Below the pieces are notes generated by a model. It saw only the letters and a list, made by a program, of their open reading frames with translations, did no database searches and was not told the DNA's origin. 64,000 nt of DNA from Streptomyces sp. WP-1 (GTDB lineage Bacteria; Actinomycetota; Actinomycetes; Streptomycetales; Streptomycetaceae): assembly GCF_030450125.1 (NCBI RefSeq), contig NZ_CP123923.1, positions 5,208,001-5,272,000 of the forward strand, read 5' to 3'. A program made the translations under genes and the position numbers. Of the stretch, positions 53,744-64,000 are shown piece by piece; the stretch's first letter is position 1; each line of letters begins with the position of its first letter.

Positions 53744-56368
53744 GTGACCGAGAACGCTCAGCAGCAGCCACCCGCGCCCGACACCGAACTGCCGACCCAG
53801 TACGCGCCGGCCGATGTAGAGGGGCCGCTGTACGAGCGCTGGGTGGAGCGGGGGTACTTCGAGGCGGACGCGAAGAGCGAGAAGCCGCCGTACACCGTCG
53901 TCATCCCGCCGCCCAACGTCACCGGCTCCCTCCACCTGGGCCACGCCTTCGAGCACACGCTCATCGACGCCCTGACCCGCCGCAAGCGCATGCAGGGCTA
54001 CGAGACCCTGTGGCAGCCCGGCATGGACCACGCCGGCATCGCCACACAGAACGTGGTCGAGCGCGAGCTCGGCAAGGAGGGCAAGTCCCGCCACGACCTG
54101 GGCCGCGAGGCCTTCGTCGAGCGCGTCTGGAAGTGGAAGGGCGAGTCCGGCGGCCAGATCTCCGGCCAGATGCGCCGCCTCGGCGACGGCGTCGACTGGT
54201 CCCGCGAGCGCTTCACCATGGACGAGGGCCTCTCCCAGGCCGTCCAGACCATCTTCAAGCGCCTGTACGACGACGAGCTGATCTACCGCGCCGAGCGCAT
54301 CATCAACTGGTGCCCCCGCTGTCTGACGGCCATCTCGGACATCGAGGTGGAGTACCAGGACGACGACGGCGAGCTGGTCTCCATGACGTACGGCGAGGGG
54401 GACGACACCATCGTCGTCGCCACCACCCGCGCCGAGACGATGCTCGGTGACACGGCCGTCGCCGTCCACCCCGAGGACGAGCGCTACCGGCACCTGGTCG
54501 GCAAGCTCATCAAGCTCCCGCTGACCGACCGCTCCATCCCGGTCGTCGCCGACGCCCACGTGGACCCCGAGTTCGGCACCGGCGCCGTCAAGGTGACCCC
54601 CGCGCACGACCCGAACGACTTCGAGATCGGCCAGCGCCACGACCTGCCGTCCATCACCGTGATGGACGAGCACGCCGTGATCACCGTGCACGGCCCCTTC
54701 CAGGGCATGGACCGCCTGGAGGCCCGCTCCGCCATCGTCGCCGCGCTGCGCGCCGAGGGCCGGATCGTCGCCGAGAAGCGGCCGTACGTCCACTCCGTGG
54801 GCCACTGCTCGCGCTGCAAGACCACCATCGAGCCGCGCCTGTCCATGCAGTGGTGGGTCAAGGTCGGCCCGCTCGCCAAGGCCGCGGGCGACGCGGTCCG
54901 CGACGGCAAGGTCAAGATCCACCCGCAGGAGATGGAGAAGCGGTACTTCGACTGGGTCGACAACCTCCACGACTGGTGCATCTCGCGGCAGTTGTGGTGG
55001 GGCCACCGGATCCCGGTGTGGTACGGCCCCGAGGGCGAAGTCGTCTGCGTCGGCCCCGGCGAGGAGCCGCCCGCCGGCGAGGGCTGGCACCAGGACACCG
55101 ACGTCCTCGACACCTGGTTCTCCTCCGGCCTGTGGCCCTTCTCCACCCTGGGCTGGCCCGAACAGACCGAGTCGCTCGCGAAGTTCTACCCGAACTCCGT
55201 CCTGGTCACCGGCTACGACATCCTCTTCTTCTGGGTCGCCCGGATGATGATGTTCGGCCTGTACGCGATGGACGGCACCCCGCCGTTCCACACCATCGCC
55301 CTGCACGGCATGGTCCGCGACCAGTTCGGCAAGAAGATGTCGAAGTCCTTCGGCAACGCGGTCAACCCGCTGGACTGGATGGACAAGTACGGCAGCGACG
55401 CCCTGCGCTTCACGCTGGCCCGCGGCGCCAACCCGGGCGTCGACGTGCCGATCGGCGAGGACTGGGTCCAGGGCTCGCGCAACTTCGCCAACAAGATCTG
55501 GAACGCCACGCGCTTCGCGCTGATGAACGGCGCGACGGTCGAGGGCCCGCTGCCCGAGGCGTCGAGGCTGTCGGCGACGGACCGCTGGATCCTCTCCCGC
55601 CTCAACTCGGTCGTGTCCGAAGTCGACGCGCTGTACGAGGACTTCCAGTTCGCCAAGCTGTCGGACGCCCTCTTCCACTTCGCGTGGGACGAGGTCTTCG
55701 ACTGGTACGTCGAGCTGTCCAAGACCGTCTTCCAGGCGGGCGGCGAGCCGGCCGAGGTCTCCAAGCGGGTCCTGGGCGAGGTCCTGGACGTCACCCTGAA
55801 GCTGCTGCACCCGGTGGTCCCGTTCGTCACGGAGACGCTGTGGACGACGCTGACCGGCGGCGAGTCGATCGTCATCGCCGAGTGGCCGACCGACAGCGGC
55901 TTCCGCGACACGGCCGCCGAGCAGGAGATCTCCGCGCTCCAGTCCGTGATCACCGAGGTCCGCCGCTTCCGCGCCGACCAGGGCCTCCAGCCCGGCCAGC
56001 GGGTCCCGGCCCGGCTGACCCTGGACGGCACGGCGCTGGCGCCGCACGAGGCGGCCATCCGCCAGCTGCTGCGCCTCCAGCCGGAGGGCGACTCCTTCAC
56101 GGCGACGGCCACCCTGCCGATCGCCGGCGCCGAGGTCGCCCTCGACCTCTCCGGCACGATCGACGTGGCCGCCGAGCGCAAGCGCCTGGCGAAGGACCTC
56201 GCCGCCGCCGAGAAGGAAAAGGCCCAGGCCACCGCCAAGCTGGGCAACGAGGCGTTCCTGGCGAAGGCCCCGGACAACGTGGTCGACAAGATCCGCACCC
56301 GCCTCGCCAAGGCGGAGGACGACATCACCCGCATCCAGTCCCAGCTGGCGAAGCTCCCGGCAGCGTGA
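53744..56368 (+). CDS. valS: Valine-tRNA ligase
   Basis: 874-residue class Ia aminoacyl-tRNA synthetase. HIGH motif as HLGH in [12 protein letters not shown]; the CP1 editing domain is present; KMSKS intact in [10 protein letters not shown]. The C-terminal coiled coil ([20 protein letters not shown]) is the tRNA-binding tail. GTG start at 53744, probably leaderless. Followed by a 16-bp hairpin. Confidence 0.97.
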   Translation: MTENAQQQPPAPDTELPTQYAPADVEGPLYERWVERGYFEADAKSEKPPYTVVIPPPNVTGSLHLGHAFEHTLIDALTRRKRMQGYETLWQPGMDHAGIATQNVVERELGKEGKSRHDLGREAFVERVWKWKGESGGQISGQMRRLGDGVDWSRERFTMDEGLSQAVQTIFKRLYDDELIYRAERIINWCPRCLTAISDIEVEYQDDDGELVSMTYGEGDDTIVVATTRAETMLGDTAVAVHPEDERYRHLVGKLIKLPLTDRSIPVVADAHVDPEFGTGAVKVTPAHDPNDFEIGQRHDLPSITVMDEHAVITVHGPFQGMDRLEARSAIVAALRAEGRIVAEKRPYVHSVGHCSRCKTTIEPRLSMQWWVKVGPLAKAAGDAVRDGKVKIHPQEMEKRYFDWVDNLHDWCISRQLWWGHRIPVWYGPEGEVVCVGPGEEPPAGEGWHQDTDVLDTWFSSGLWPFSTLGWPEQTESLAKFYPNSVLVTGYDILFFWVARMMMFGLYAMDGTPPFHTIALHGMVRDQFGKKMSKSFGNAVNPLDWMDKYGSDALRFTLARGANPGVDVPIGEDWVQGSRNFANKIWNATRFALMNGATVEGPLPEASRLSATDRWILSRLNSVVSEVDALYEDFQFAKLSDALFHFAWDEVFDWYVELSKTVFQAGGEPAEVSKRVLGEVLDVTLKLLHPVVPFVTETLWTTLTGGESIVIAEWPTDSGFRDTAAEQEISALQSVITEVRRFRADQGLQPGQRVPARLTLDGTALAPHEAAIRQLLRLQPEGDSFTATATLPIAGAEVALDLSGTIDVAAERKRLAKDLAAAEKEKAQATAKLGNEAFLAKAPDNVVDKIRTRLAKAEDDITRIQSQLAKLPAA

Positions 56369-56383
56369 GCCGTTCTGCGTGAC

Positions 56384-56420
56384 CGATGGCCCCGGCACCG
56401 ATGAGGTGCCGGGGCCATCG
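56384..56420 (+). terminator. Hairpin terminator after valS
   Basis: Perfect 16-bp stem (56384-56399 with 56405-56420) and a 5-base loop, about 15 bp past the stop. Confidence 0.85.
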
Positions 56421-56528
56421 GCGTCCTCAGGGGCGCGGGGAACTGCGCGACAAGCCATGACGGTCCCGCGGCCGGGCGCGACGATCAGCCGCCCCCGAAC
56501 CGGCGCCGCAAGCCTCCCAGCGCCTCCG

Positions 56529-56534
56529 TAGACT
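56529..56534 (+). promoter_or_regulatory. -10 box (TAGACT) of leaderless folC
   Basis: TAGACT ends seven bases before the GTG at 56542, without a ribosome site between. Confidence 0.6.
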
Positions 56535-56541
56535 GATACCC

Positions 56542-58056
56542 GTGAGCGACCTCCCGCACGAGAACGAGCAGCCCGACCCCCTTGACTCCTTCGAGGAGAT
56601 CATCGAGGCCGAGACCGACCGCGACCCCGACCTCGCCGTCATCGAGGCCGGCAGCCGCACCCTCCGTACCCAGGGCGGCGCGCCGCAGGCCGACGTGCCC
56701 GCGCGGCCCGAGGACCCGGAGGTCGACAAGGCGCTGCGCGAGGTCGAGGCCGAGCTGGCGACCCGCTGGGGCGAGACCAAGCTGGAGCCCTCGGTCAGCA
56801 GGATCTCCGCGCTGATGGACGTGCTGGGCGACCCCCAGCGCTCGTACCCCTCGATCCACATCACGGGCACCAACGGCAAGACCTCCACCGCCCGCATGAT
56901 CGAGTGCCTGCTCGGCGCCTTCGAGCTGCGCACCGGCCGCTACACCAGCCCCCATGTGCAGTCGGTCACCGAGCGGATCAGCCTGGACGGCGCCCCGGTC
57001 TCCGCCGAGCGCTTCATCGAGACGTACCAGGACATCAAGCCGTACATCGAGATGGTGGACGCCGCCCAGGAGTACCGGCTGTCCTTCTTCGAGGTCCTCA
57101 CCGGCATGGCGTACGCCGCCTTCGCGGACGCGCCGGTCGATGTGGCCGTCGTGGAGGTCGGCATGGGCGGCACCTGGGACGCCACCAACGTGATCGACGG
57201 CGACGTCGCCGTGGTCACCCCGATCGGCCTGGACCACACCGACCGCCTCGGCGGGACCACCGGCGAGATCGCCGGCGAGAAGGCCGGTGTCATCAAGCAG
57301 GGCGCCACCGTCATCCTGGCCCAGCAGCCCGTGGACGCCGCCCAGGTGCTGCTGAAGAAGGCCGTGGAGGTCGACGCCACCGTGGCCCGCGAGGGCCTGG
57401 AGTTCGGCGTCGTGGCCCGCCAGGTCGCCGTCGGCGGGCAGATGCTCACCCTGCGCGGCCTCGGCGGCGAGTACCCCGAGGTCTACCTCCCGCTGCACGG
57501 CGCCCACCAGGCCCACAACGCGGCCGTGGCGCTCGCCGCCGTGGAGGCGTTCTTCGGCGTCGGCGCCCAGCGCGCCGAACCGCTGGACATCGACACCGTC
57601 CGCAAGGCGTTCGCCGCCGTCTCCTCCCCGGGCCGCCTGGAGGTCGTACGGCGGTCTCCCACCGTCGTCCTGGACGCCGCGCACAACCCGGCCGGCGCCG
57701 AGGCCACCGCCGAGGCGGTGCGCGAGGCGTTCGACTTCACGCGGCTGATCGGCGTGGTCGGCGCGAGCGGCGACAAGAACGTGCGGGGGCTGCTGGAGGC
57801 CTTCGAGCCGATCTTCGCCGAGGTCGTCGTCACCCAGAACTCCAGCCACCGCGCCATGGACGCGGACGAACTGGCCGCCATCGCCGTCGAGGTCTTCGGC
57901 GACGAGCGGGTCCAGGTCGAGCCGCGACTGCCCGACGCCCTGGAGGCCGCGATCACGCTGGCCGAGGAGGAGGGCGAGTTCGCGGGCGGCGGTGTGCTGG
58001 TCACCGGTTCCGTCATCACGGTCGGCGAGGCCCGGCTGCTGCTGGGCAAGGGCTGA
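56542..58056 (+). CDS. folC: Dihydrofolate synthase / folylpolyglutamate synthase
   Basis: 504-residue bifunctional ligase of the Mur family that adds glutamate to dihydropteroate and to folates. The P-loop is ITGTNGKTSTARMIE; the LDAAHNPAG loop and the GASGDKN motif are present. The N-terminal 65 residues are an acidic extension (DSFEEIIEAETDRDP) usual in Streptomyces FolC. Probably leaderless. It overlaps no gene but is followed within 10 bp by the DUF4233 gene. Confidence 0.95.
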   Translation: MSDLPHENEQPDPLDSFEEIIEAETDRDPDLAVIEAGSRTLRTQGGAPQADVPARPEDPEVDKALREVEAELATRWGETKLEPSVSRISALMDVLGDPQRSYPSIHITGTNGKTSTARMIECLLGAFELRTGRYTSPHVQSVTERISLDGAPVSAERFIETYQDIKPYIEMVDAAQEYRLSFFEVLTGMAYAAFADAPVDVAVVEVGMGGTWDATNVIDGDVAVVTPIGLDHTDRLGGTTGEIAGEKAGVIKQGATVILAQQPVDAAQVLLKKAVEVDATVAREGLEFGVVARQVAVGGQMLTLRGLGGEYPEVYLPLHGAHQAHNAAVALAAVEAFFGVGAQRAEPLDIDTVRKAFAAVSSPGRLEVVRRSPTVVLDAAHNPAGAEATAEAVREAFDFTRLIGVVGASGDKNVRGLLEAFEPIFAEVVVTQNSSHRAMDADELAAIAVEVFGDERVQVEPRLPDALEAAITLAEEEGEFAGGGVLVTGSVITVGEARLLLGKG

Positions 58057-58066
58057 GGAGTCCGAC

Positions 58067-58420
58067 GTGCGTACGCTCTGTTCATCCACGCTGATCGGCG
58101 AGTTCTTCGTCATCGGTTTCGCCGGTCTGGTCGCCATGAAGGACCCGAGCCTGTCGGTCTCCACCGTCTGGCTGGTCAGCGGCATCGCCATGGCTCTGTG
58201 CGTGCTGCTGTGCGGCATGGTGACCCGGCCCGGGGGCGTCGCCCTCGGCTGGGCCCTCCAGATCGCCCTGATCGCCTCCGGTGTCTTCGTACCGGCCATG
58301 TACTTCATGGGCGTGGTGTTCGCCGCCCTGTGGTGGGCCTCGGTGCACTTCGGGCGAAAGGTGGACGAGGCCAAGGCCCGGTTCGCGGCCCAGGCCGAGG
58401 CATCGGCTGACGCTGCGTAA
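58067..58420 (+). CDS. DUF4233 small membrane protein
   Basis: 117 residues with four predicted helices (EFFVIGFAGLVAM, VWLVSGIAMALCVLLCG, GWALQIALIASGVFVP, MYFMGVVFAALWWAS) and a polar C-terminal tail. The family is regularly located between folC and ndk in actinobacteria; its function is unknown. GTG at 58067 with GAGGAG that begins at the folC stop, so coupled to folC. Confidence 0.85.
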   Translation: MRTLCSSTLIGEFFVIGFAGLVAMKDPSLSVSTVWLVSGIAMALCVLLCGMVTRPGGVALGWALQIALIASGVFVPAMYFMGVVFAALWWASVHFGRKVDEAKARFAAQAEASADAA

Positions 58421-58486
58421 CGGGCCCGCGGATACGCCCTGTAACCTCGTCCCACCGCACACGTCCCACGCGTAAGGAGTCCCCTC

Positions 58487-58900
58487 GTGAGCCAGCGCAC
58501 CCTCGTCCTGCTCAAGCCCGACGCCGTCCGGCGCGGCCTGACCGGCGAGATCATCAGCCGAATCGAGCGCAAGGCCGGCTGGCAGATCACCGCGCTGGAG
58601 CTGCGCTCCCTGGACCAGGACACCCTGGAGCAGCACTACGGCGAGCACAAGGGCAAGCCGTTCTACGAGCCGCTGGTCGCGTTCATGTCCTCCGGTCCCG
58701 TCGTCGCCCTGATCGTCGAGGGCGAGCGGGTCATCGAGGGCGTGCGCGCGCTCGCCGGTCCGACCGACCCGATCGCCGCCCAGCCCGGTTCCATCCGCGG
58801 CGACTTCGGCGTCATCGTCCGGGAGAACCTGATCCACGCCTCCGACTCCGAGGAGTCCGCCGAGCGCGAGGTGAAGATCTTCTTCCCGGGACGCGCGTAA
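58487..58900 (+). CDS. ndk: Nucleoside diphosphate kinase
   Basis: 137-residue NTP/NDP phosphotransferase. Catalytic His in ENLIHASDSEESAERE; the phosphate contacts and Kpn loop are conserved (VLLKPDAVRRGL, GPTDPIAAQPGSIRGDFG). GTG at 58487 with AAGGAG. A TAACCT -10 box lies at 58443-58448, giving a separate promoter from folC. Confidence 0.96.
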   Translation: MSQRTLVLLKPDAVRRGLTGEIISRIERKAGWQITALELRSLDQDTLEQHYGEHKGKPFYEPLVAFMSSGPVVALIVEGERVIEGVRALAGPTDPIAAQPGSIRGDFGVIVRENLIHASDSEESAEREVKIFFPGRA

Positions 58901-59095
58901 TACCGGCGATAGAGGGAACGAACGCCCCCGAACGCCCGTCTCCACAAGCGAGGCGGCCCGCCATCTGGTGACAATGGCCTGGACCCTCGCGCAGTGTTCG
59001 TGCAGGCGCGTTTACGATGGAAGCCTTCACGTCACAGCACCCGCCTCGCCTGCCTGACATGCCCTCAAAAGCTCAGGAAGGCCAGATGAATCCGG

Positions 59096-60127
59096 ATGGG
59101 GAACTCAATGTCGTTCATCGGCCGTGACATGGCTGTCGACCTCGGGACCGCCAACACGCTGGTGTACGTCAGGGGTCGCGGGATCGTACTCAACGAGCCG
59201 TCCGTCGTCGCGATCAACACCAACACCGGTGGAATCCTGGCGGTCGGCGCCGAAGCGAAGAAGATGATCGGCCGGACGCCGGGGAACATCGTGGCGGTCC
59301 GGCCGTTGAAGGACGGCGTCATCGCCGACTTCGAGATCACCGAGCGGATGCTGCGCTACTTCATCCTGAAGATCCACAAGCGCCGCTATCTGGCCCGCCC
59401 GCGCGTCGTGGTCTGTGTGCCCTCGGGCATCACGGGCGTCGAGCGCCGCGCGGTCATCGAGGCCTCCACCCAGGCGGGCGCCCGCCAGGTGCACATCATC
59501 GAGGAGCCCATGGCCGCGGCCATCGGCTCCGGCCTGCCGGTCCACGAGGCCACGGGCAACATGGTGGTGGACATCGGCGGCGGCACCACGGAGGTCGCGG
59601 TCATCTCCCTCGGCGGCATCGTCACCGCCCAGTCCATCCGGGTGGCGGGCGACGAGCTGGACAACGCGATCATCCAGTACATCAAGAAGGAGTACAGCCT
59701 TCTCCTGGGTGAGCGCACCGCCGAGCAGATCAAGATCACCATCGGCTCCGCGTACGAACTCGACTCCGACGAGCACACCGAAGTGCGCGGCCGGGACCTG
59801 GTGTCCGGGCTGCCCAAGACCGTCGTCATCTCGGCCGCCGAGGTCCGCAAGGCGATCGAGGAGCCGGTCAACGCGATCGTGGACGCGGTCAAGACGACCC
59901 TCGACAAGTGCCCGCCGGAGCTGTCCGGCGACATCATGGACCGGGGCATCGTGCTGACCGGCGGCGGCGCCCTGCTGCGCGGCCTGGACGAGCGGCTGCG
60001 CCGCGAGACCGGCATGCCGATCCATATCGCCGAGGACCCGCTGGACAGCGTGGCGCTCGGATCCGGAAAGTGCGTCGAGGAGTTCGAGGCGCTCCAGCAG
60101 GTTCTGGACGCGCAGCCGCGTCGATGA
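59096..60127 (+). CDS. mreB: Rod shape/sporulation actin homologue MreB
   Basis: 343-residue actin-fold ATPase. Phosphate 1 motif [12 protein letters not shown], connect and phosphate 2 motif [15 protein letters not shown], adenosine motif [15 protein letters not shown]. In Streptomyces, MreB acts with MreC, MreD and PBP2 in spore-wall synthesis. ATG at 59096 (MGNSMS); an ATG four codons later also has a GGGGA site. A TACGAT -10 box is at 59013-59018. Confidence 0.97.
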   Translation: MGNSMSFIGRDMAVDLGTANTLVYVRGRGIVLNEPSVVAINTNTGGILAVGAEAKKMIGRTPGNIVAVRPLKDGVIADFEITERMLRYFILKIHKRRYLARPRVVVCVPSGITGVERRAVIEASTQAGARQVHIIEEPMAAAIGSGLPVHEATGNMVVDIGGGTTEVAVISLGGIVTAQSIRVAGDELDNAIIQYIKKEYSLLLGERTAEQIKITIGSAYELDSDEHTEVRGRDLVSGLPKTVVISAAEVRKAIEEPVNAIVDAVKTTLDKCPPELSGDIMDRGIVLTGGGALLRGLDERLRRETGMPIHIAEDPLDSVALGSGKCVEEFEALQQVLDAQPRR

Positions 60128-60295
60128 CACGGCGCATCGATTCCGCCGTACGAGACGTTCTCCTCTCGTGCGGCGGATCGTTGATATAGAGGCATAAGCT
60201 CCCCCGAACGGGCCGCTCGGATTTGCGCCGCACCTTTCGCGCTTTTTCCGGTGGTCCGATGAATTCCTACTTGAGGAAGGGCACGGCCGCCGCAC

Positions 60296-61306
60296 GTGAG
60301 GGACACCAAAGAGAGCCGGCTGCTCCTGGTCCTGCTGATCGCCGTCGCGTTCGCGTTGATCACCGTGGACATCCGAGGGGGCCGGAACTCCCCGGTCGAC
60401 GGTGCCCGGCAGGCCGCGGCCACCGTGTTCGGCCCGGTGGAGGACGGACTGTCCTCGGTGGTCGACCCGGTCGGCGACGCCGTCTCCGCGATCCGCGACT
60501 CGGGCGACCGGCACAGCAGGCTCGCCACGCTGGAGAAGGAGAACGCGGCCCTCAAGGCGAAGCTCGGCAGCGACGACCGCAGCCGCAGCCGTCTGAACCA
60601 GCTCGACAGCATGCTGAAGCTCGCCGGTGAGGGCCAGTACGGCATCAAGGGCGCCCAGGTCGTCGCCATAGGGTCGGCGCAGGGCTTCTCCTGGACCATC
60701 ACCATCGACGTCGGCGCCGGCGACGGCATCAGGCGGGACATGACCGTCCTCAACGCCGACGGCCTGGTCGGGCGGGTCACCACGGTCGGGCCCGACACGT
60801 CCACGGTGCTGCTCGCCAACGACCCGGACTTCACCGTCGGCACCCGGATGGAGGGCAGCGACGAACTCGGCTTCGCCTCCGGGCAGGGCGACCGCCCGCT
60901 GCGCGTCCAACTCCTCAACGGCAAGGCCGAGGTGAAGAAGGGCGACCGCCTGGTCACCTTCGGCTCGGAGTCCGACAAGCCGTTCGTGCCGGGCGTGCCG
61001 GTCGGCGTGGTCTCGCGTGTCGACCCCTCCGGCGGCGGCCTGACCCGCACCCTGTACGTCACCCCGTACGTCAGCTTCACCAAGCTCGACATCGTCGGCG
61101 TGGTCGTCAAGGCGCCGAAGAAGGACCCGCGCGACGAGGTCCTGCCGAGCAAGCCCAAGCCGGTCCCGACGCCCACCGTGACCGTCACGGTCACCCCGTC
61201 CGCGGGCGCGGGCCAGGGCGGCGGCCAGAGCGACCGGTCGCAGAACGACCAGTCGCCGTCCGACCCGTCCCGGACCGACGAACCGCAGACCGACGAGCAG
61301 CAGTAG
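60296..61306 (+). CDS. mreC: Rod shape-determining protein MreC
   Basis: 336 residues. One N-terminal transmembrane helix (LLLVLLIAVAFALITVDI), a coiled coil (LATLEKENAALKAKLG), and the MreC beta-domain (VGAGDGIRRDMTVLNADGLVGRV). The C-terminal tail is Pro/Thr then Gln/Asp-rich. GTG at 60296; the ribosome site is weak. The 168-bp gap to mreB contains a TATAGA box near 60185, so mreC may have its own promoter. Confidence 0.94.
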   Translation: MRDTKESRLLLVLLIAVAFALITVDIRGGRNSPVDGARQAAATVFGPVEDGLSSVVDPVGDAVSAIRDSGDRHSRLATLEKENAALKAKLGSDDRSRSRLNQLDSMLKLAGEGQYGIKGAQVVAIGSAQGFSWTITIDVGAGDGIRRDMTVLNADGLVGRVTTVGPDTSTVLLANDPDFTVGTRMEGSDELGFASGQGDRPLRVQLLNGKAEVKKGDRLVTFGSESDKPFVPGVPVGVVSRVDPSGGGLTRTLYVTPYVSFTKLDIVGVVVKAPKKDPRDEVLPSKPKPVPTPTVTVTVTPSAGAGQGGGQSDRSQNDQSPSDPSRTDEPQTDEQQ

Positions 61307-61319
61307 GAGCCCAATCCCC

Positions 61320-62000
61320 ATGCGTGTCAACCGGATCCTGCTCTCCGTGCCGCTGGTCGTGGTCGCCCTGGTGATCCAGGTGAGCGTCCTCGCCCGCCTC
61401 CATCTGCCGGGCGCCGTCCCCGACCTGCTGCTGCTGACCGTCCTCGGCCTCGCCATGGTGTACGGCCATGTCGGCGGCGCCCTCGTGGGGTTCGCCGCAG
61501 GGCTGCTGGCCGACCTGGCGCCGCCCGCGGACCACGCGGCGGGCCGCTACGCCCTGGTGCTCTGCGTGACCGGCTACTTCGCCGGGCTGGTCAAGCCGGA
61601 GAACGGCCGGCTGAAGTCGGCGACCGGCCCGATGGCCGTGGTCGTCGTCGCCGCGATCGGCTCCACGCTGCTGTACGCCGGGGTGGGCGCCCTGGTCGGC
61701 GACACCGCCGCCCGCCATGTGGGGCTGCCCGGCCTGCTGGTCTCGGCCGCCCTGTACGACCTGCTGCTGGCCCCCTTCGTGGTGCCGGGGGTGATGTGGC
61801 TGGCCCGCCGCTGCGACAACGACCCGCTGGCCGAGACCACCGCCACCAGCGCCAAGGCGGCCGACATCTCCTCGGGCTGGCTGTCCTCCGGCACCGGGCT
61901 GCGCATCGGCAGCCAGCGCAGCGGCCTCGGCGCCCTGAAGGCCAAGGCCCGCAGCCGCTCGGCCCGGGTCGGCCGCATCAAGGGGGTCAAGCGGCTGTGA
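61320..62000 (+). CDS. mreD: Rod shape-determining protein MreD
   Basis: 226-residue membrane protein with about five to six helices (LLSVPLVVVALVIQVSVLA through ALYDLLLAPFVVPGVMWLA) and a basic cytoplasmic tail rich in Arg, Lys and Ser. The LPGAVPDLLLL and GFAAGLLADL segments fit the family. ATG at 61320, 13 bp after mreC, so cotranscribed. Confidence 0.93.
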   Translation: MRVNRILLSVPLVVVALVIQVSVLARLHLPGAVPDLLLLTVLGLAMVYGHVGGALVGFAAGLLADLAPPADHAAGRYALVLCVTGYFAGLVKPENGRLKSATGPMAVVVVAAIGSTLLYAGVGALVGDTAARHVGLPGLLVSAALYDLLLAPFVVPGVMWLARRCDNDPLAETTATSAKAADISSGWLSSGTGLRIGSQRSGLGALKAKARSRSARVGRIKGVKRL

Positions 62001-62173
62001 CCACACGTCAGGCCCCCGGGAAGCCCGGGCCACGCACATTCACTCGTACGGGTCGGCTTTCGCGGAACGCGGGCTCACAGACTGATCGTTCATCATTCGT
62101 ACGCGCGCGGTCCGGTCGCACACACGCGCCGCGCGTCCGGACGTCCGTGCGCTGAGAGGGGGAGCAGCCCGCA

Positions 62174-64000
62174 GTGACCAACATCCCCGAGACCGGCCGG
62201 ACCCCACGGGTCCAGATCCGGCTCGTCGTGATCCAGATCCTCGTCCTCTCGCTGCTCGGCACGCTCGGCGGCCGGCTGTGGTACCTCCAGATCCGGGAGG
62301 GCGCGCAGTACCAGAAGGAGGCGTCGGGCAACCACGTCCAGCAGGTCGTCCAGCCCGCCGTGCGCGGCGAGATCCTGGACGCCCGCGGCGTGCCCCTCGC
62401 GGACAACGAGACCCGCCTGGTGGTCTCCGCCTCCCGCACCGACCTGCTCAAGCAGAAGGACGACGGCAAGGCGGTCCTGACCAAGCTGGCCGGGGTCCTC
62501 GGCATGCCCACCGAGGACGTCATGCAGAAGGTCCGCCTCTGCGACGCCAAGACCCCCCAGCCCTGCTGGAACGGATCGCCGTACCAGCCGATCCCGATCA
62601 CCGACAAGGCCACGCCCCGCCAGGCCCTCCAGATCCGCGAGCGCTCCGAGGACTTCCCCGGCATCACCGCCGAGCCCGAGGCCGTGCGCCGCTATCCGAG
62701 CCCCGGCAGGTCCAACACCGCGCAGGTCCTCGGCTATCTCTCGCCGGTCACCGACGACGAGATCCAGAAGGCCAAGAACACCAGCTCGCCCTATCTGCGC
62801 TCGGACATGGTCGGCCGCTCGGGCCTGGAGCGGGAGTACGACAAGGAGCTGCGCGGCAAGGCCGGCGTGACCCGCTACGAGGTGGACAACCTCGGCCGGG
62901 TCATCGGCAAGGCCAAGTCGGACGCGGCCGAGCCCGGCTCCAACCTGGTCACCAGCATCGACTCCCGCGTCCAGCGGGTCGCGGAGTACGAACTGGACAA
63001 GGCGATGAAGGCCGCCCGCACCCAGTTCGACTCCATCACCGGGGAGAACTACAAGGCGGACTCCGGCGCCGTGGTGGTGATGGAGGCCAAGACCGGCCGT
63101 ATCGTCGCCATGGCCTCGGCGCCCACGTACGACCCGAACGCCTGGGTGGGCGGTATCTCCGCCAAGGACTACAAGGCCCTCACCGGCAAGAACTCCGACT
63201 ACCCGCTGCTCAACCGGGCCATACAGGGTCAGGCGGCCCCCGGCTCGACCTTCAAGGTGGTCTCCACGGCCGCCGCCGTCCAGGCGGGCTACGCGTGGAA
63301 CGGCGGCTACCCGTGCACCAGCGACTACCGGGTGGGCAACCAGATCTTCAAGAACTTCGAGGGCGAGAACTTCGGCGACATCTCGCTGGGCCGCGCCCTG
63401 GAGGTCTCCTGCGACACCGTGTTCTACGGCATCGCCGACAAGGAGTGGAAGAAGGACGGCGGCATCAACCCCAAGAAGGGTGAGCCGAAGGACTACTTCT
63501 TCAAGACCGCCCACCAGTTCGGCCTCGGCAAGCCGACCGGCGTCGACCTGCCCAACGAGGTGAACGGCCGCGTCCCGGACCGCCAGTGGAAGCTGGACTA
63601 CTGGAAGGCCAACAAGGACTCCTGGTGCAAGACCGGCAAGAAGGACGGCACCTACGTCGAGAAGATCGCCTACGAGAACTGCCTCGAGGGCGACAAGATG
63701 CGCGAGGGTGACGAGATCAACTACTCCATCGGCCAGGGCGACACCCTCGTCACGCCGATCCAGGAGGCGATGATCTACGGCGCCGTCGCCAACGGCGGCA
63801 CCGAGTACGTCCCGACCATCGGCAAGGCGATCGTCAGCCCCGACGGCAAGACCGTCCAGGAGATCAAGCCCCAGGTGCAGCGCAAGCTGCCGATCACCCA
63901 GGCCACCCTCAAGGGCATGGACGACGCCTTCGCGGGCGTCATCACCCGGGGTACGGCGGCGTGGAAGTTCAGCGGCTGGCCGCAGGACAAGATCCCGCTG
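62174..64000 (+). CDS. mrdA: Penicillin-binding protein 2 (class B), 3' end outside window
   Basis: Class B transpeptidase for elongation or spore-wall peptidoglycan. One N-terminal membrane helix (LVVIQILVLSLLGTLGG), the dimerisation domain, then the transpeptidase domain with the nucleophile S358 in PGSTFK and S412-C-D in EVSCDTV (SxN-type position). At least 609 codons; the KTG motif lies beyond the window edge. GTG at 62174 with GGGGGAG. Last visible gene of the mre operon; a RodA-like gene is expected next. Confidence 0.95.
   Translation, partial: MTNIPETGRTPRVQIRLVVIQILVLSLLGTLGGRLWYLQIREGAQYQKEASGNHVQQVVQPAVRGEILDARGVPLADNETRLVVSASRTDLLKQKDDGKAVLTKLAGVLGMPTEDVMQKVRLCDAKTPQPCWNGSPYQPIPITDKATPRQALQIRERSEDFPGITAEPEAVRRYPSPGRSNTAQVLGYLSPVTDDEIQKAKNTSSPYLRSDMVGRSGLEREYDKELRGKAGVTRYEVDNLGRVIGKAKSDAAEPGSNLVTSIDSRVQRVAEYELDKAMKAARTQFDSITGENYKADSGAVVVMEAKTGRIVAMASAPTYDPNAWVGGISAKDYKALTGKNSDYPLLNRAIQGQAAPGSTFKVVSTAAAVQAGYAWNGGYPCTSDYRVGNQIFKNFEGENFGDISLGRALEVSCDTVFYGIADKEWKKDGGINPKKGEPKDYFFKTAHQFGLGKPTGVDLPNEVNGRVPDRQWKLDYWKANKDSWCKTGKKDGTYVEKIAYENCLEGDKMREGDEINYSIGQGDTLVTPIQEAMIYGAVANGGTEYVPTIGKAIVSPDGKTVQEIKPQVQRKLPITQATLKGMDDAFAGVITRGTAAWKFSGWPQDKIPL

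Noticed and set aside
53744..53744. T-box riboswitch for valS
   Set aside because: The -10 box lies seven bases before the start, leaving no leader.

Overview
This is chromosomal DNA from a Streptomyces-type actinomycete. It is very GC-rich, with strong G/C bias at third codon positions, many GTG starts, many genes that begin directly at a -10-like TANNNT box, and mycothiol-era actinobacterial gene families. The gene order (ROK/sugar-binding pair, malQ, pepN, asd, sodF, rpiB, nei, tig-clpP1-clpP2-clpX, valS-folC-ndk, mreBCD-pbp2) matches, from memory, the Streptomyces coelicolor core interval of about SCO2658 down to SCO2608. It is therefore conserved core chromosome with small accessory insertions. 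No rRNA, CRISPR array, transposase, integrase or prophage module was seen. Two tRNA genes are present.

Layout. 1-2.1 kb: a ROK regulator and a sugar-binding lipoprotein (CsnR/CsnE-like) behind a perfect TAGGAAA-type operator. 2.2-10.5 kb: Uma2 nuclease-like protein, MscS channel, HNH nuclease, MalQ, and a TetR/flavin monooxygenase pair divided by eight copies of a 14-bp palindromic site. 10.5-17.2 kb: DUF1203 protein, aminopeptidase N, aspartate-semialdehyde dehydrogenase, and a Tat-exported metallophosphoesterase. 17.2-22.2 kb: an accessory island that holds the most unusual content. 22.2-31 kb: AbiEi/DUF559-like protein, a second aminopeptidase N, a DsbA-like mycothiol-family protein, a 2-hydroxyacid dehydrogenase, SodF behind an intact Nur box, a HAD phosphatase, and an amino-acid permease. 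31-38 kb: a five-gene sulfonate uptake and desulfonation operon (SBP, permease, ATPase, flavin monooxygenase, TauD) plus a ROK regulator. Each transcription unit is preceded by a short upstream peptide ORF of the actinobacterial leader-peptide kind. 38-46.9 kb: BioY, permease, RpiB, Nei, SpoIIE/PP2C phosphatase, RelA/SpoT-type HD protein, acyltransferase, and a VOC-TetR pair under a 28-bp palindrome. 47-64 kb: tRNAs, protein quality control (tig, clpP1P2, clpX), valS, folC, ndk and the mre cell-shape cluster, cut off inside PBP2.

The best candidate for an undescribed system is 17.2-22.2 kb. A divergent class III nucleotidyl-cyclase-like protein and a small helical protein (minus strand) both end in the same short Gly/His/beta-branched motif. 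Divergent from them is a Crp/Fnr regulator with an intact cyclic-nucleotide phosphate-binding cassette. It is followed by a membrane-anchored STAND-type ATPase that carries a different short motif near its N-terminus, and then by a 70-residue protein that carries both motifs, one at each end. This looks like a signalling module held together by short homotypic (possibly amyloid/RHIM-like) motifs, with the 70-residue protein as a bridge and a cyclic nucleotide as a possible second messenger. The motif matches are read directly from the sequence; the mechanism is inference.
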